Positions 16,067-23,897 of a stretch of 64,000 bases of DNA are shown here, piece after piece. Source of the stretch: CAYUVH01 sp964448135 (GTDB taxonomy: Bacteria > Verrucomicrobiota > Verrucomicrobiia > Limisphaerales > UBA8199). The stretch is taken from NCBI GenBank assembly GCA_964448135.1, contig CAYUVH010000014.1:1-64000 (forward strand). Direction: 5' to 3'. The first letter of the stretch is position 1. Every line of letters starts with the position of its first letter. A program made the translations under genes and the position numbers. The notes under the pieces are model-generated. The model saw only the letters and a program-made list of their open reading frames with translations, was not told where the DNA came from and ran no database searches.

Positions 16067-18564
16067 GGCTGTGTCTCCCAGTGCTTGAGATTGCGTCCGA
16101 ACCAGCGGGTCGCCGCGCATGCAAACGCCACTACCGTGACGGAGCTAAGCGGCATCAGGACGGCACATACCAGGGGCGAAAGGCGTCCGCTCGCGGCGAT
16201 GGCCACGCCGATTACGTTGTAAATCGCGGAAATCAGGAAGGCTGCGGAAACAACCCGGCCCGATTGCCGGGCGTAATGGAGCACCGCGCCCAGGGCGGGC
16301 ACCATCGCGGCGGTCACGATGACGTCGCTCGCGGGCGAGAACGCGGTGACATTTTCCACCACCGCCACGCCCACGTTGCTCTGCCGCAGCGCGCCGGCGT
16401 CGTTGAGACCGTCGCCGACCATCATGACCGATCGGCCGGCCTGCTGCCTCGACGCGATGAAGTCCAGCTTGTCGAACGGACTCTGTTGGAAGCGCAACTC
16501 GGCGGCCGGTCCCATGAGTGCGGAGAAGCCGTTGCGTTCCCGATCGTTATCCCCGCTCAGAAGTGCCAGTTCCACCTTTCCGGAGAGTTGTGAGACCAGC
16601 GTGGTTACCTCGGGGCGCAGGATATTTCCCACCACGAAATGTCCGCGATAAACTCCCTCGATGGCCAGATGCACGGCGCTGCCGGGGGTCCCGGGCGGGG
16701 TGTCGGAAATGGAGTCGATCCCGCGCGAACGCAACCACGCCGCCGAGCCGAGCAGCAAGTTCCAGCCGTTGACCCTGCCCTGGATGCCCTTGCCTGCGGT
16801 TTCCTTGAAGGACTGGACGGTGGCCGGGCCCTGGCTCGCGGCGAGACTGCGGGCGATGCGCGCGGCGAGCGGATGTTGCGATTGAGCCGCCAGGGCGCGC
16901 GTATGGCGTTTTCCGCTTTCGCTTAATTCCGGTCCCTGCCACGCCACCGATCCGGCACCGGCGGAGGTGAGGGTGCCGGTTTTGTCAAAGACCACGCTAT
17001 CCACGCGGGCCAGTGCTTCCAACACCTGCGTGTTTTTCAAAAAGATTCCCCGCCGCGCCAGCAGTCGCTGCGCGGAACCCAGGGCAAAAGGCGCCGCCAG
17101 CGCCAGCGCACAAGGGCATGCCACAATCAAAACCGAGGTAAATGCGGTGAGCGCAATCGACGGTTTGACGACTGCCCAGAAAATCGCCGCCCCGACGGCG
17201 ATGGCGATGATCATTTTCGTAAAACGCTGGCTGTATTGATTCGTCAGCGTTTTCCATGCGGCTGCTCTGTCCTTCCGGAACGCGGCCTGATCCCAGAGCG
17301 AAGTCAGGTAGCTCTGCGAGACGGCCTTCACGGTCTCGACCGCGATCTGGCCCTCAGTCTGTCGCCCGCCGGCGTAGAGCAACTCGCCCTGAAACTTGCG
17401 GGCGGGCTCCGATTCGCCCGTTACGAAGCTGTAGTCCACGAGTGCCGAATCACTCAAGAGCTTCGCGTCGGCGGGAATCAATTCGCCATGACGCACGGCC
17501 AACCGGTCGCCTACCCGCAAATCCGACAAGGCAATGTGTTCCTCCCCCGTCCCGCCTAGGCGGGTGACGGCCAGCGGGAAAAAGGATTTATAGTCACGAT
17601 CAAAAGCGAGCCGCTCATAGGTCACCTGCTGGAACAGCCGGCCGCAGAGCAAAAAGAAAATCAGGCCGTTGAGCGAATCAAAGTATCCGTCGCCATGTCC
17701 GGCGAAAACCAGCCAGGTGCTCTGCGCAAAGATGGCGGCGATACCCGCGGCGATGGGCACGTCGATGTCCAGCACGCGTCGCTGCAGGCTGGTCCAGGCG
17801 GCGCGCCAATAATCGGCCGCACTGTAGGTGATGACCGGCAGCGTCAGCAGGAAGCTGGCGACCCCAAACAACCGCCGGAATCCCGGCGCGGTGAAAGCAT
17901 CCAACCCGAGATACGCGGAGATGCTGAAAAGCATGATGTTGCCGAAGGCGAAACCCGCCAGGCCGAGTTGAATCCACAACCGGCGCGAACTTCGTGAGGG
18001 CGCCCGCGATTCCAGGCTCGCGAGTTTCAAATCGGGTTCGTAACCGAGCGACACCAGCAGCGCGACGACCTCGCTGAGCCTGATATCCGCCGTGCGAAAC
18101 GCGATCGCCGCCTCTTTGCGGGGAAAGTTCACCTGCGATTCGCCGATTTCGGGCCTCAGCAGAAAAAGCTTTTCCAGCAGCCAGATACAAGCGAGGCAAT
18201 GGATGGCAGGGAGATGAAAAGTGATTCGGGTGAGGCGATCGTTGCTGAAATCAATCAGGCGGGCCCGCATGCTGGGTTCGTCCAGATACCGATAGTGTTC
18301 CGCGCCCGCGGCTGTATTGACGCGTACACCGGCGGCGGAATTGACAGTGTAAAAGTCGTCGAGCCCGTTCTCCGTGAGCAGTTCAAATACAGTGAGACAA
18401 CCCTGACAGCAAAAGTGTTTCTTTTCGTGACGAAACCGGTCGTCCGAGCAGGGCGTACCGCAGTGAAAGCAGGCTTGCGCCGCCGCAGCCCCGCCCGGGG
18501 CGGCGGCGGATTCGGCCGCCGGCCACAACTCGGCGACTTTCAAATTCGTAGTTAAAAACGTCAT
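16063..18564 (-). CDS. ccoI: Copper-transporting P1B-type ATPase CcoI
   Basis: An 833-residue heavy-metal ATPase delivering copper to the oxidase. The N-terminal Cys-rich zinc-finger-like domain (residues 31-62: CFHCGTPC, CCQGC) and a heavy-metal-associated domain with HCLAC (122-126) are typical of CcoI/FixI. Eight helices include CPC at 483-485. The phosphorylation motif DKTGTLT starts at Asp527; TGES at 382-385 and GDGLNDAGAL near 716-725 complete the P-type set. It is the first gene of the cbb3 operon rather than the usual late position, so copper supply is made before the core subunit. Confidence 0.95.
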   Translation of the reverse strand: MTFLTTNLKVAELWPAAESAAAPGGAAAAQACFHCGTPCSDDRFRHEKKHFCCQGCLTVFELLTENGLDDFYTVNSAAGVRVNTAAGAEHYRYLDEPSMRARLIDFSNDRLTRITFHLPAIHCLACIWLLEKLFLLRPEIGESQVNFPRKEAAIAFRTADIRLSEVVALLVSLGYEPDLKLASLESRAPSRSSRRLWIQLGLAGFAFGNIMLFSISAYLGLDAFTAPGFRRLFGVASFLLTLPVITYSAADYWRAAWTSLQRRVLDIDVPIAAGIAAIFAQSTWLVFAGHGDGYFDSLNGLIFFLLCGRLFQQVTYERLAFDRDYKSFFPLAVTRLGGTGEEHIALSDLRVGDRLAVRHGELIPADAKLLSDSALVDYSFVTGESEPARKFQGELLYAGGRQTEGQIAVETVKAVSQSYLTSLWDQAAFRKDRAAAWKTLTNQYSQRFTKMIIAIAVGAAIFWAVVKPSIALTAFTSVLIVACPCALALAAPFALGSAQRLLARRGIFLKNTQVLEALARVDSVVFDKTGTLTSAGAGSVAWQGPELSESGKRHTRALAAQSQHPLAARIARSLAASQGPATVQSFKETAGKGIQGRVNGWNLLLGSAAWLRSRGIDSISDTPPGTPGSAVHLAIEGVYRGHFVVGNILRPEVTTLVSQLSGKVELALLSGDNDRERNGFSALMGPAAELRFQQSPFDKLDFIASRQQAGRSVMMVGDGLNDAGALRQSNVGVAVVENVTAFSPASDVIVTAAMVPALGAVLHYARQSGRVVSAAFLISAIYNVIGVAIAASGRLSPLVCAVLMPLSSVTVVAFACAATRWFGRNLKHWETQP

Positions 18565-18703
18565 TCAGCTCGGGCTTCAAACAGAGCTGAGATGACGATG
18601 CCGTGGTAATCGTTTTTCGACTCACCATTGCTTGCCAGCTATTCAACCAATTTTGGCTGGCTGCCGGCACTGCGGAAAATCGCTGCATTCGAGCTAGGGG
18701 TTT

Positions 18704-18745
18704 CCCTGATGTCACCTCGTGGTGGCCGGAGATCGCCAATCAGGG
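18704..18745. promoter_or_regulatory. Nested inverted repeats in the ccoI / regulator divergent promoter region
   Basis: The 226-base divergent gap holds CCCTGAT (18704-18710) mirrored by ATCAGGG (18739-18745), enclosing CACC-TCGT-GGTG (18713-18724). The outer arms are 35 bases apart centre to centre, close to a whole number of helical turns. This could be an operator for the adjacent AraC or FixJ-like regulators, or an RNA hairpin. No FNR box (TTGAT-N4-ATCAA) was seen. Confidence 0.4.
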
Positions 18746-18790
18746 GTGCCCCCAATTGTAGCTATTTTTTGTTCAACATAAATTGTCCAT

Positions 18791-19738
18791 ATGCAAACAC
18801 TGAACGTTGAGCCGAATTTCGAAACCAGCGCTGCTTTATCCTCCCCGCCCGAAACCGCGAGTGAGAATCGCCGCCTCATTGAGGCCATCGTCAACTCCCG
18901 GCCCTACCAGGAGTACGAGAGCGCCTTTACCGAGCTGACCGGACTGCCGGTGACCTTGCGGCCGGTGGAAACCTGGCAGCTGCCGCATCGCGGCCAGCGC
19001 AAGGCGAACGCTTTCTGCGAACTGCTGGCTCAGAAGAGTCGCGCCTGCGCTGCGTGTTTGCGCGTGCAGGAGGAACTCCGGCAGAAGGCTTCGCTGGAGC
19101 CCCACACGGTCACCTGTGCGGTCGGTCTTTGCGATACCGCCGTTCCGGTGCGTCTGGGTGATTCGCTCATCGGGTTCCTGCACACCGGACAGCTTTTCCT
19201 GCGCAAGCCCTCGCCGGCCAAGTTCGATCGCGCGCTGCAATTGGCGACCGAATGGGGGGTGGAAGCGGATGCGGACACGCTGCGGGAAGCATATTTCTCC
19301 GGCAAGGTCGTGCCGGCCAAACAGCACGAAGCCGTGGTCCAGCTGTTGACCCTTTTCGCCCAGCACCTTTCCATGTTGAGCAACCAGATCGTGGTGCAAC
19401 GACAGAACTCGGTCCCGCCGGTCATTCTCCGCGCCCGCGAATACATCCAAGAACATCAATCCGAAGACCTTTCGCTCGGTCAGGTCGCCAAGGCGGTCAA
19501 TACGAGCACGTTCTACTTCTGCAAAATCTTCCGGAAGTTCAATGGCGTCACCTTCACCGATTATGTTTCACGCGTGCGTATCGAACGCGCCAAGAATCTC
19601 CTGCTCAATCCCAATCTGCGGGTGAGCGAAATCGCCTTCGAGGTCGGGTTTCAATCGCTCACGCACTTTAACCGCGTGTTTCGCAAGCTGCTCGGCCAGT
19701 CGCCCACCGTCTATCGTTCGCAACTGGCCGGATCGTGA
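18791..19738 (+). CDS. PocR-AraC family transcriptional regulator
   Basis: A 315-residue regulator. Residues 28-200 fit the PocR ligand-binding domain, a PAS-like fold that in PocR senses propanediol. Five cysteines cluster in it (Cys76, 86, 89, 109, 114), two as CAAC. Residues 215-312 are a double helix-turn-helix of the AraC family (VAKAVNTSTFYFCKIFRKFNG; VSEIAFEVGFQSLTHFNRVFRK). It is divergent from ccoI and its stop overlaps the reading frame of the following kinase, so it belongs to a three-gene regulatory operon. The effector is unknown; Cys-rich PocR-type domains could bind a metal or respond to redox state. Confidence 0.9.
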   Translation: MQTLNVEPNFETSAALSSPPETASENRRLIEAIVNSRPYQEYESAFTELTGLPVTLRPVETWQLPHRGQRKANAFCELLAQKSRACAACLRVQEELRQKASLEPHTVTCAVGLCDTAVPVRLGDSLIGFLHTGQLFLRKPSPAKFDRALQLATEWGVEADADTLREAYFSGKVVPAKQHEAVVQLLTLFAQHLSMLSNQIVVQRQNSVPPVILRAREYIQEHQSEDLSLGQVAKAVNTSTFYFCKIFRKFNGVTFTDYVSRVRIERAKNLLLNPNLRVSEIAFEVGFQSLTHFNRVFRKLLGQSPTVYRSQLAGS

Positions 19739-19806
19739 GGGACTCGGGCGAAGGCTTTGAGGCTGGCCGTCGCCGGGAATTTGCTGATACCTTCTTCGCG
19801 CTCTCG

Positions 19807-20961
19807 ATGAAGGATTATCGGAAAATGTCCCGGGCGGAATTGCTCGCCTCGGTCAAAAAACTCAAGAGCCGCCATGCCGTCGAGTCACGTACCGCGCGCC
19901 GCCTGGCCGCCCGGGATGTACGCGACCGTGAGGAACGGTTGCGCGCGATTCTCGAGACGGCGGTCGAGGGCATCATCACCATCGATGAACGGGGCACCAT
20001 CGAGTCCTTTAATCCCGCCTCGGAAAAAATCTTCGGCTACGAGGCCGCCGAGGTGATCGGGCGTAATGTGAACATGCTCATGCCTTCACCGCACCGCGAG
20101 CAGCACGACGGATACCTTTCCAATTACCGGCATACAGGCCATGCCCGGATCATTGGCATCGGCCGCGAAGTCTCCGGCCGCCGCAAGAATGGCTCCTTGT
20201 TCCCGATGGATCTTTCCGTCAGCGAGGTGGAACTGGCCGATCGCCGGCTGTTCACCGGGTTCGTCCGCGACATCACGCAGCGCAAACAGCTTGAAAGGGA
20301 AATCCTGGAAATCAGCGATCGCGAGCAGCGGCGCATCGGCCACGATCTGCACGACGGGCTCTGCCAGGAACTCGCGGGCATCGAACTCATGAGCGAGGTG
20401 CTGGAACAGAACCTTTCCAAACGCTGGAAGACCGCGTCCGAGCGCGTCGGCCATATCGGAAAAAAAGTGCGGGAAGCCATTGGCCACACGCGGTCGCTGG
20501 CGCGCGGGCTTTCGCCGGTGACGATGGAGGCCGAGGGCTTGACCACGGCCTTGCGTGAGCTGACGGAGAGCACATCCACCATTTTCAAAATTGAATGCCG
20601 GTTGAACGCCAATAAGCCGGTACCGATCCACGATCCGGCCACCGCGTCCCACCTCTTCCGCGTCGCGCAGGAAGCGGTATCGAACGCCATCAAGCACGGC
20701 AAAGCGAAGCAAATTGTCATTACGCTGGAGCGGGCCCGGGATCGCGTCCGGTTGCGAATTGCGGACAACGGTTCGGGTTTCGTGCAGAATGAATCGGAAC
20801 GAGACCGGCCGGGCATGGGTTTGCGCATCATGCAGGCGCGGGCCGGCATGATCGGTGGCACGCTGGCCGTCGAAGCCGGCCGGCGCGGAGGCGTGACCGT
20901 CACCTGTGCCGCACCCAATACGCCAGCGGGGCGGACCTCCAAAAAGAAACATGCCCGCTAA
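19807..20961 (+). CDS. fixL: FixL-like oxygen-sensing histidine kinase (heme-PAS, HisKA_3)
   Basis: A 384-residue soluble kinase. Residues 1-45 form a coiled coil, 42-160 a PAS domain very close to the FixL heme-PAS: LMPSPHREQHDGYLSNYR and ARIIGIGREVSGRRKNGSLF. By that alignment His100 matches the proximal heme ligand His200 of Bradyrhizobium FixL and Arg120 its Arg220, while Arg206 is replaced by Asn106. HisKA_3 follows with phospho-acceptor His182 (HDLHDG), then the HATPase domain with N-box Asn293 (VSNAIKHG) and DNGSGF. An alternative GTG start overlaps the AraC stop (GTGA) and adds 24 residues; the ATG is preferred by homology. No membrane segment, as for cytoplasmic FixL proteins. Confidence 0.88.
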   Translation: MKDYRKMSRAELLASVKKLKSRHAVESRTARRLAARDVRDREERLRAILETAVEGIITIDERGTIESFNPASEKIFGYEAAEVIGRNVNMLMPSPHREQHDGYLSNYRHTGHARIIGIGREVSGRRKNGSLFPMDLSVSEVELADRRLFTGFVRDITQRKQLEREILEISDREQRRIGHDLHDGLCQELAGIELMSEVLEQNLSKRWKTASERVGHIGKKVREAIGHTRSLARGLSPVTMEAEGLTTALRELTESTSTIFKIECRLNANKPVPIHDPATASHLFRVAQEAVSNAIKHGKAKQIVITLERARDRVRLRIADNGSGFVQNESERDRPGMGLRIMQARAGMIGGTLAVEAGRRGGVTVTCAAPNTPAGRTSKKKHAR

Positions 20962-21622
20962 GGAAAAATCCGCCGCCAAGCGCATCCTCATCGTGGATGA
21001 TCATCCGATGATGCGCACGGGCCTGGCCCAGTTGATCGATAACGAGGTCGATTTGAAGGTCTGTGCCGAGGCCGATACCGCGAAACAGGCCATGGAGATC
21101 ATCGAACGCGAGAAGCTCGACCTGGTCCTGCTGGACATTTCGCTGCCGGACAAGAACGGGCTCGAGGTGATCAAGGATATCCGCGCGCAGCAACCGAACC
21201 TGCAGATTTTGATTGTTTCGATGCATGACGAGGCTTTGTACGCCGAACGTGTAGTCCGTGCCGGAGCGCGCGGCTATATCATGAAACAGGAGGGCGGCAG
21301 GAAATTGATGGCGGCCATCCGCCAGGTGCTCGCCGGCCGGATTGCAGTCAGCGAAAAAATCTCGGCGCGCATGCTCGAATCATTTTCCGGGCAAGGCGCC
21401 GGTTCGCTTCCCGGGGTGGGCCGGCTGAGCGATCGCGAGTTCGAGGTGTTTCAATTGATCGGGCAGGGGAAGGGAACCCGGGAAATCGCCCAGGAGCTGC
21501 GGTTGAGCGTCAAAACCGTCGAAACGCATCGGTCGAAGATCAAGGAAAAGCTGGAACTCAAGACCGCTACCGAGCTCCTGCGTCATGCCATTCGCTGGAT
21601 GGATTCAAAAGGAACCAGTTAG
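20951..21622 (+). CDS. FixJ/NarL-family response regulator
   Basis: A 224-residue two-domain regulator. The receiver domain (10-130) has the acidic pair in IVDDHP (14-19), phospho-acceptor Asp62 (LLDISLPDKNG) and the late Lys in MKQEGG. The C-terminal LuxR/GerE helix-turn-helix (about 152-212) has LSDREFEVFQLIGQG and VKTVETHRSKIKEKL. The start ATG lies inside the last codons of the kinase gene, so the two form a translationally coupled pair. By analogy to FixLJ it should bind promoters of microaerobic genes; the cbb3 operon next door is the obvious target but no binding site can be proven from sequence alone. Confidence 0.92.
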   Translation: MPAKEKSAAKRILIVDDHPMMRTGLAQLIDNEVDLKVCAEADTAKQAMEIIEREKLDLVLLDISLPDKNGLEVIKDIRAQQPNLQILIVSMHDEALYAERVVRAGARGYIMKQEGGRKLMAAIRQVLAGRIAVSEKISARMLESFSGQGAGSLPGVGRLSDREFEVFQLIGQGKGTREIAQELRLSVKTVETHRSKIKEKLELKTATELLRHAIRWMDSKGTS

Positions 21623-21706
21623 AATTTGCGCGGCGGGCTTGGAGCGATTCCCGCCGGCGGGGTTTCCGGTTGACCGCGCGGAGCCGTAGCCAGCAAGTTG
21701 GAGGTG

Positions 21707-22780
21707 ATGATCGAAGCGCCCAAACGTGTGACGCTGGTGGGCCAGACGGCCGAGGCCCTGCGCCGGCATTTTTCCGCCCGGCCTGCCGGCGAGAAATTGC
21801 CGGGGGAGCGCGATTTGGCGCGGCAATTGGGGGTGAGCCGGCCGACGTTGAGCGCCGCGCTGAATCTTCTGGAGCGCGAGGGCATCGTGCAGACGAAACC
21901 CTGGATCGGCCGCGTGGTGACCAAACCGGGCCGCAAAGCCGCCGTCAGCACCTCGAACCACAATGTGGCCCTCGTGTTGCCCATCGCGCTGTCCGCGGTT
22001 GAGCCGCGCGTGTTGTTCTGGATCGATGAATTGCGCGAAACGCTGGCGAAGGAGCAACACCAGCTGGAAATCGTTTCCCGTTCCAACCTGTATTCCAACA
22101 AACCCCAGGCCGGCCTGGATGAACTACAACGTCGCGTGCGACCTTCCGCCTGGGTGTTGCTGCGCTCCACGCGCGCCATGCAGGAATGGTTTGCCAAAAG
22201 CCGTCTGCCGGCGGTGATCGCCGGATCGCGTCACGAAGGCGTCCGCCTGCCCGCGGTGGACCGTGATCAAACGGCCGCCTGCCGCCACGCCGCGGGATTA
22301 TTTTCGGCCAAGGGACACCGGCATCTGGCCATGCTCACGCCCCAGGCTGCCGCCGCGGGTGATTTGAACAGCGAAACCGGCTTCAAGGCCGGTGCTGCCG
22401 CCGCGGGTCCCAATGTCGTGGCCACCGTCGTTCGTCATGATGGCACCGTCTCCGGTATCTGCATCGCGCTCGACCGGTTGCTGGCCCACAAATCACCGCC
22501 CACCGCTTTCCTGGTCGCGCAGGCCGGATATGCCCTCACGGCGCTCGGGCACCTCATCCAACGCGGTCTGAAGTTCCCGGAAAACGCCGCGCTCATCGCG
22601 CGCGATCACGATACTTTCCTGGATGACGTCGTGCCCTCGGTCGCGCGTTACCGCATTGCGCCCGAGGCGTTTGCGCAAAAACTTTCCCGCATCGTGGTGG
22701 AACTGACCTCCGGTGGAAATCCGCCGCCGCGCGAGCACTTGCTGATGCCGCAATTCATTCCAGGCAGGACATTGGGATAG
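21707..22780 (+). CDS. GntR-type regulator with LacI/XylR-like sugar-sensing domain
   Basis: About 357 residues. The N-terminal winged helix (residues 1-70) shows GEKLPGERDLARQLGVSRPTLSAALNLLEREGIV, the GntR pattern. From residue 85 a periplasmic-binding-protein-like domain follows (NVALVLPIALS; GHRHLAMLT; NAALIARDHD), as in LacI-type sensors. The start is uncertain: GGAGG lies only two bases before the ATG used, and a GTG and TTG lie one and three codons upstream. It probably senses a carbohydrate; the sialic-acid locus begins about 1.1 kb downstream and is a candidate target, but that is inference. Confidence 0.85.
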   Translation: MIEAPKRVTLVGQTAEALRRHFSARPAGEKLPGERDLARQLGVSRPTLSAALNLLEREGIVQTKPWIGRVVTKPGRKAAVSTSNHNVALVLPIALSAVEPRVLFWIDELRETLAKEQHQLEIVSRSNLYSNKPQAGLDELQRRVRPSAWVLLRSTRAMQEWFAKSRLPAVIAGSRHEGVRLPAVDRDQTAACRHAAGLFSAKGHRHLAMLTPQAAAAGDLNSETGFKAGAAAAGPNVVATVVRHDGTVSGICIALDRLLAHKSPPTAFLVAQAGYALTALGHLIQRGLKFPENAALIARDHDTFLDDVVPSVARYRIAPEAFAQKLSRIVVELTSGGNPPPREHLLMPQFIPGRTLG

Positions 22781-22816
22781 CAGGAACGCGAAAGACAAAG
22801 CGCCGGCTGCCCAAAG

Positions 22817-23428
22817 TCAGATTTCAGAACGTTTGGGGTTCTGGCCGGTCTTCCGGTCGAACCATTTCTCAACGACCACCGGCGCATAGCTGCGCAGCTT
22901 GCGCAGCAGATCGGATGAATCCTCGGCGCGGATGAGGGAGACAAGGTGTTCGTCGCGGATGAATCGTTGTCCGGCCATGTGATCGAGGAATTCGAAGAGC
23001 CGGGCGTAGTAGTTCTCGACGTCCAGGAAGGCGCAGGGCTTGGCATGGACTCCGATTTGACTCCAGGTGAAGACTTCAAAGATTTCCTCGATGGTGCCGA
23101 TGCCGCCGGGCAGGGCGACAAAGGCGTCGGCCAGCTCGGCCATCAGCAGCTTGCGTTCGTGCATCGAACTGACCCGATGAAGCTGGGTGAGACCCAGGTG
23201 CGCGACTTCCCATTTGGCCAGGTGCTCGGGGATTACGCCGATGACGTTGCCGCCGGCTTTCAGGGTGGCATCCGCGATGGCGCCCATCAGGCCGACGTTG
23301 CCGCCGCCGTAAACGAGCGTGATGCCCTCGGCGGCCAGCAGCCGGCCGAAGTTTTCAGCGGTTTCCAGATACGCAGGCGAGCGGCCGGGGCTTGAACCGC
23401 AGTAAACGCAAATGGACTTGAGCTTCAT
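22817..23428 (-). CDS. LOG-family nucleoside-5'-monophosphate phosphoribohydrolase
   Basis: A 203-residue Rossmann-fold protein of the TIGR00730/LOG family. The motif PGGIGTIEEIFE (the family PGGxGTxxE) and the upstream SSMHERKLLMAELADAFVALPGG are visible, as is the N-terminal VYCGSSPG. These enzymes cleave cytokinin ribotides or related nucleoside monophosphates to base plus ribose phosphate; in most bacteria the physiological substrate is purine nucleotide salvage or unknown. It converges with the GntR gene (36 bases between stops), so no operon is implied. Confidence 0.9.
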   Translation of the reverse strand: MKLKSICVYCGSSPGRSPAYLETAENFGRLLAAEGITLVYGGGNVGLMGAIADATLKAGGNVIGVIPEHLAKWEVAHLGLTQLHRVSSMHERKLLMAELADAFVALPGGIGTIEEIFEVFTWSQIGVHAKPCAFLDVENYYARLFEFLDHMAGQRFIRDEHLVSLIRAEDSSDLLRKLRSYAPVVVEKWFDRKTGQNPKRSEI

Positions 23429-23603
23429 TGGTCGTGAGCCGGGGAGCGTAATCGGTTCTTACGGTCAGGGGAAGGCGGAAGGGGGCAGGGCCGGGCGCAT
23501 GGCTGTGAGTGAAAGGGGGTGAGGGGACGCTGATTCGGTCGGAATTTTGAAATGCGTTAACACGCGTTATGGCGGGTAAGGCCCTATGCCCGCAATTTTT
23601 TTT

Positions 23604-23646
23604 CGCCGGAGAAGGCCGGAGTTACCCGGATATAGCCGGAGTTACC
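23604..23646. repeat. Direct repeat GCCGGAGTTACC, 20-base period
   Basis: GCCGGAGTTACC occurs at 23615-23626 and again at 23635-23646; a partial copy CGCCGGAGAA precedes them at 23604. The 20-base period is two helical turns. It sits about 180-220 bases upstream of the LOG gene start. Confidence 0.6.
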
Positions 23647-23864
23647 TTGATTCGGCGCGCCCCCCCCGCACCTGGCTTTCGCCGTGATGCGATGCTGATG
23701 TCAAAGATCAATTCTGGCTTGATGCTGATTCCCATGGAATCGGGAATACCATCCTCCTACCGCCGGAAAGTTTGCCCAACGGGAGCCGGGTGTCAAGCGG
23801 CGGATGGGCGCGTGGGTATAACTTTACACGGCTCCTGGAGCGCGGTTGGAGCAAGGTCCAGAAT

Positions 23865-23897
23865 CCGGGAGTCCTTGATTTACCTGCAACTCCCCGG
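23865..23897 (-). terminator. Possible terminator hairpin after the MFS gene
   Basis: CCGGGAGT (23865-23872) pairs with ACTCCCCGG (23889-23897) across a 16-base loop, allowing one bulged base. It begins directly beyond the MFS stop codon and so could end the sialic-acid operon on the minus strand. There is no U-tract after it, so intrinsic termination is not assured. Confidence 0.35.

Larger units (their letters stand above)
23429..23897. other. Intergenic region between the sialic-acid locus and the LOG gene
   Basis: About 470 bases contain no convincing gene. Next to the LOG start the sequence is purine-rich. Around 23555-23570 TGCGTTAACACGCGTTA forms overlapping direct and inverted GCGTTA elements. 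Near 23604-23646 is a short direct repeat listed separately. The promoter of the LOG gene and the terminator of the sialic-acid operon should lie here. Confidence 0.55.

Noticed and set aside
13482..16088. 868-codon open frame on the plus strand
   Set aside because: Antisense to ccoNO; long only because of high GC in the third codon position.
18565..18790. FNR/Anr box upstream of ccoI
   Set aside because: No TTGAT-N4-ATCAA-like site found; only unrelated inverted repeats are present.
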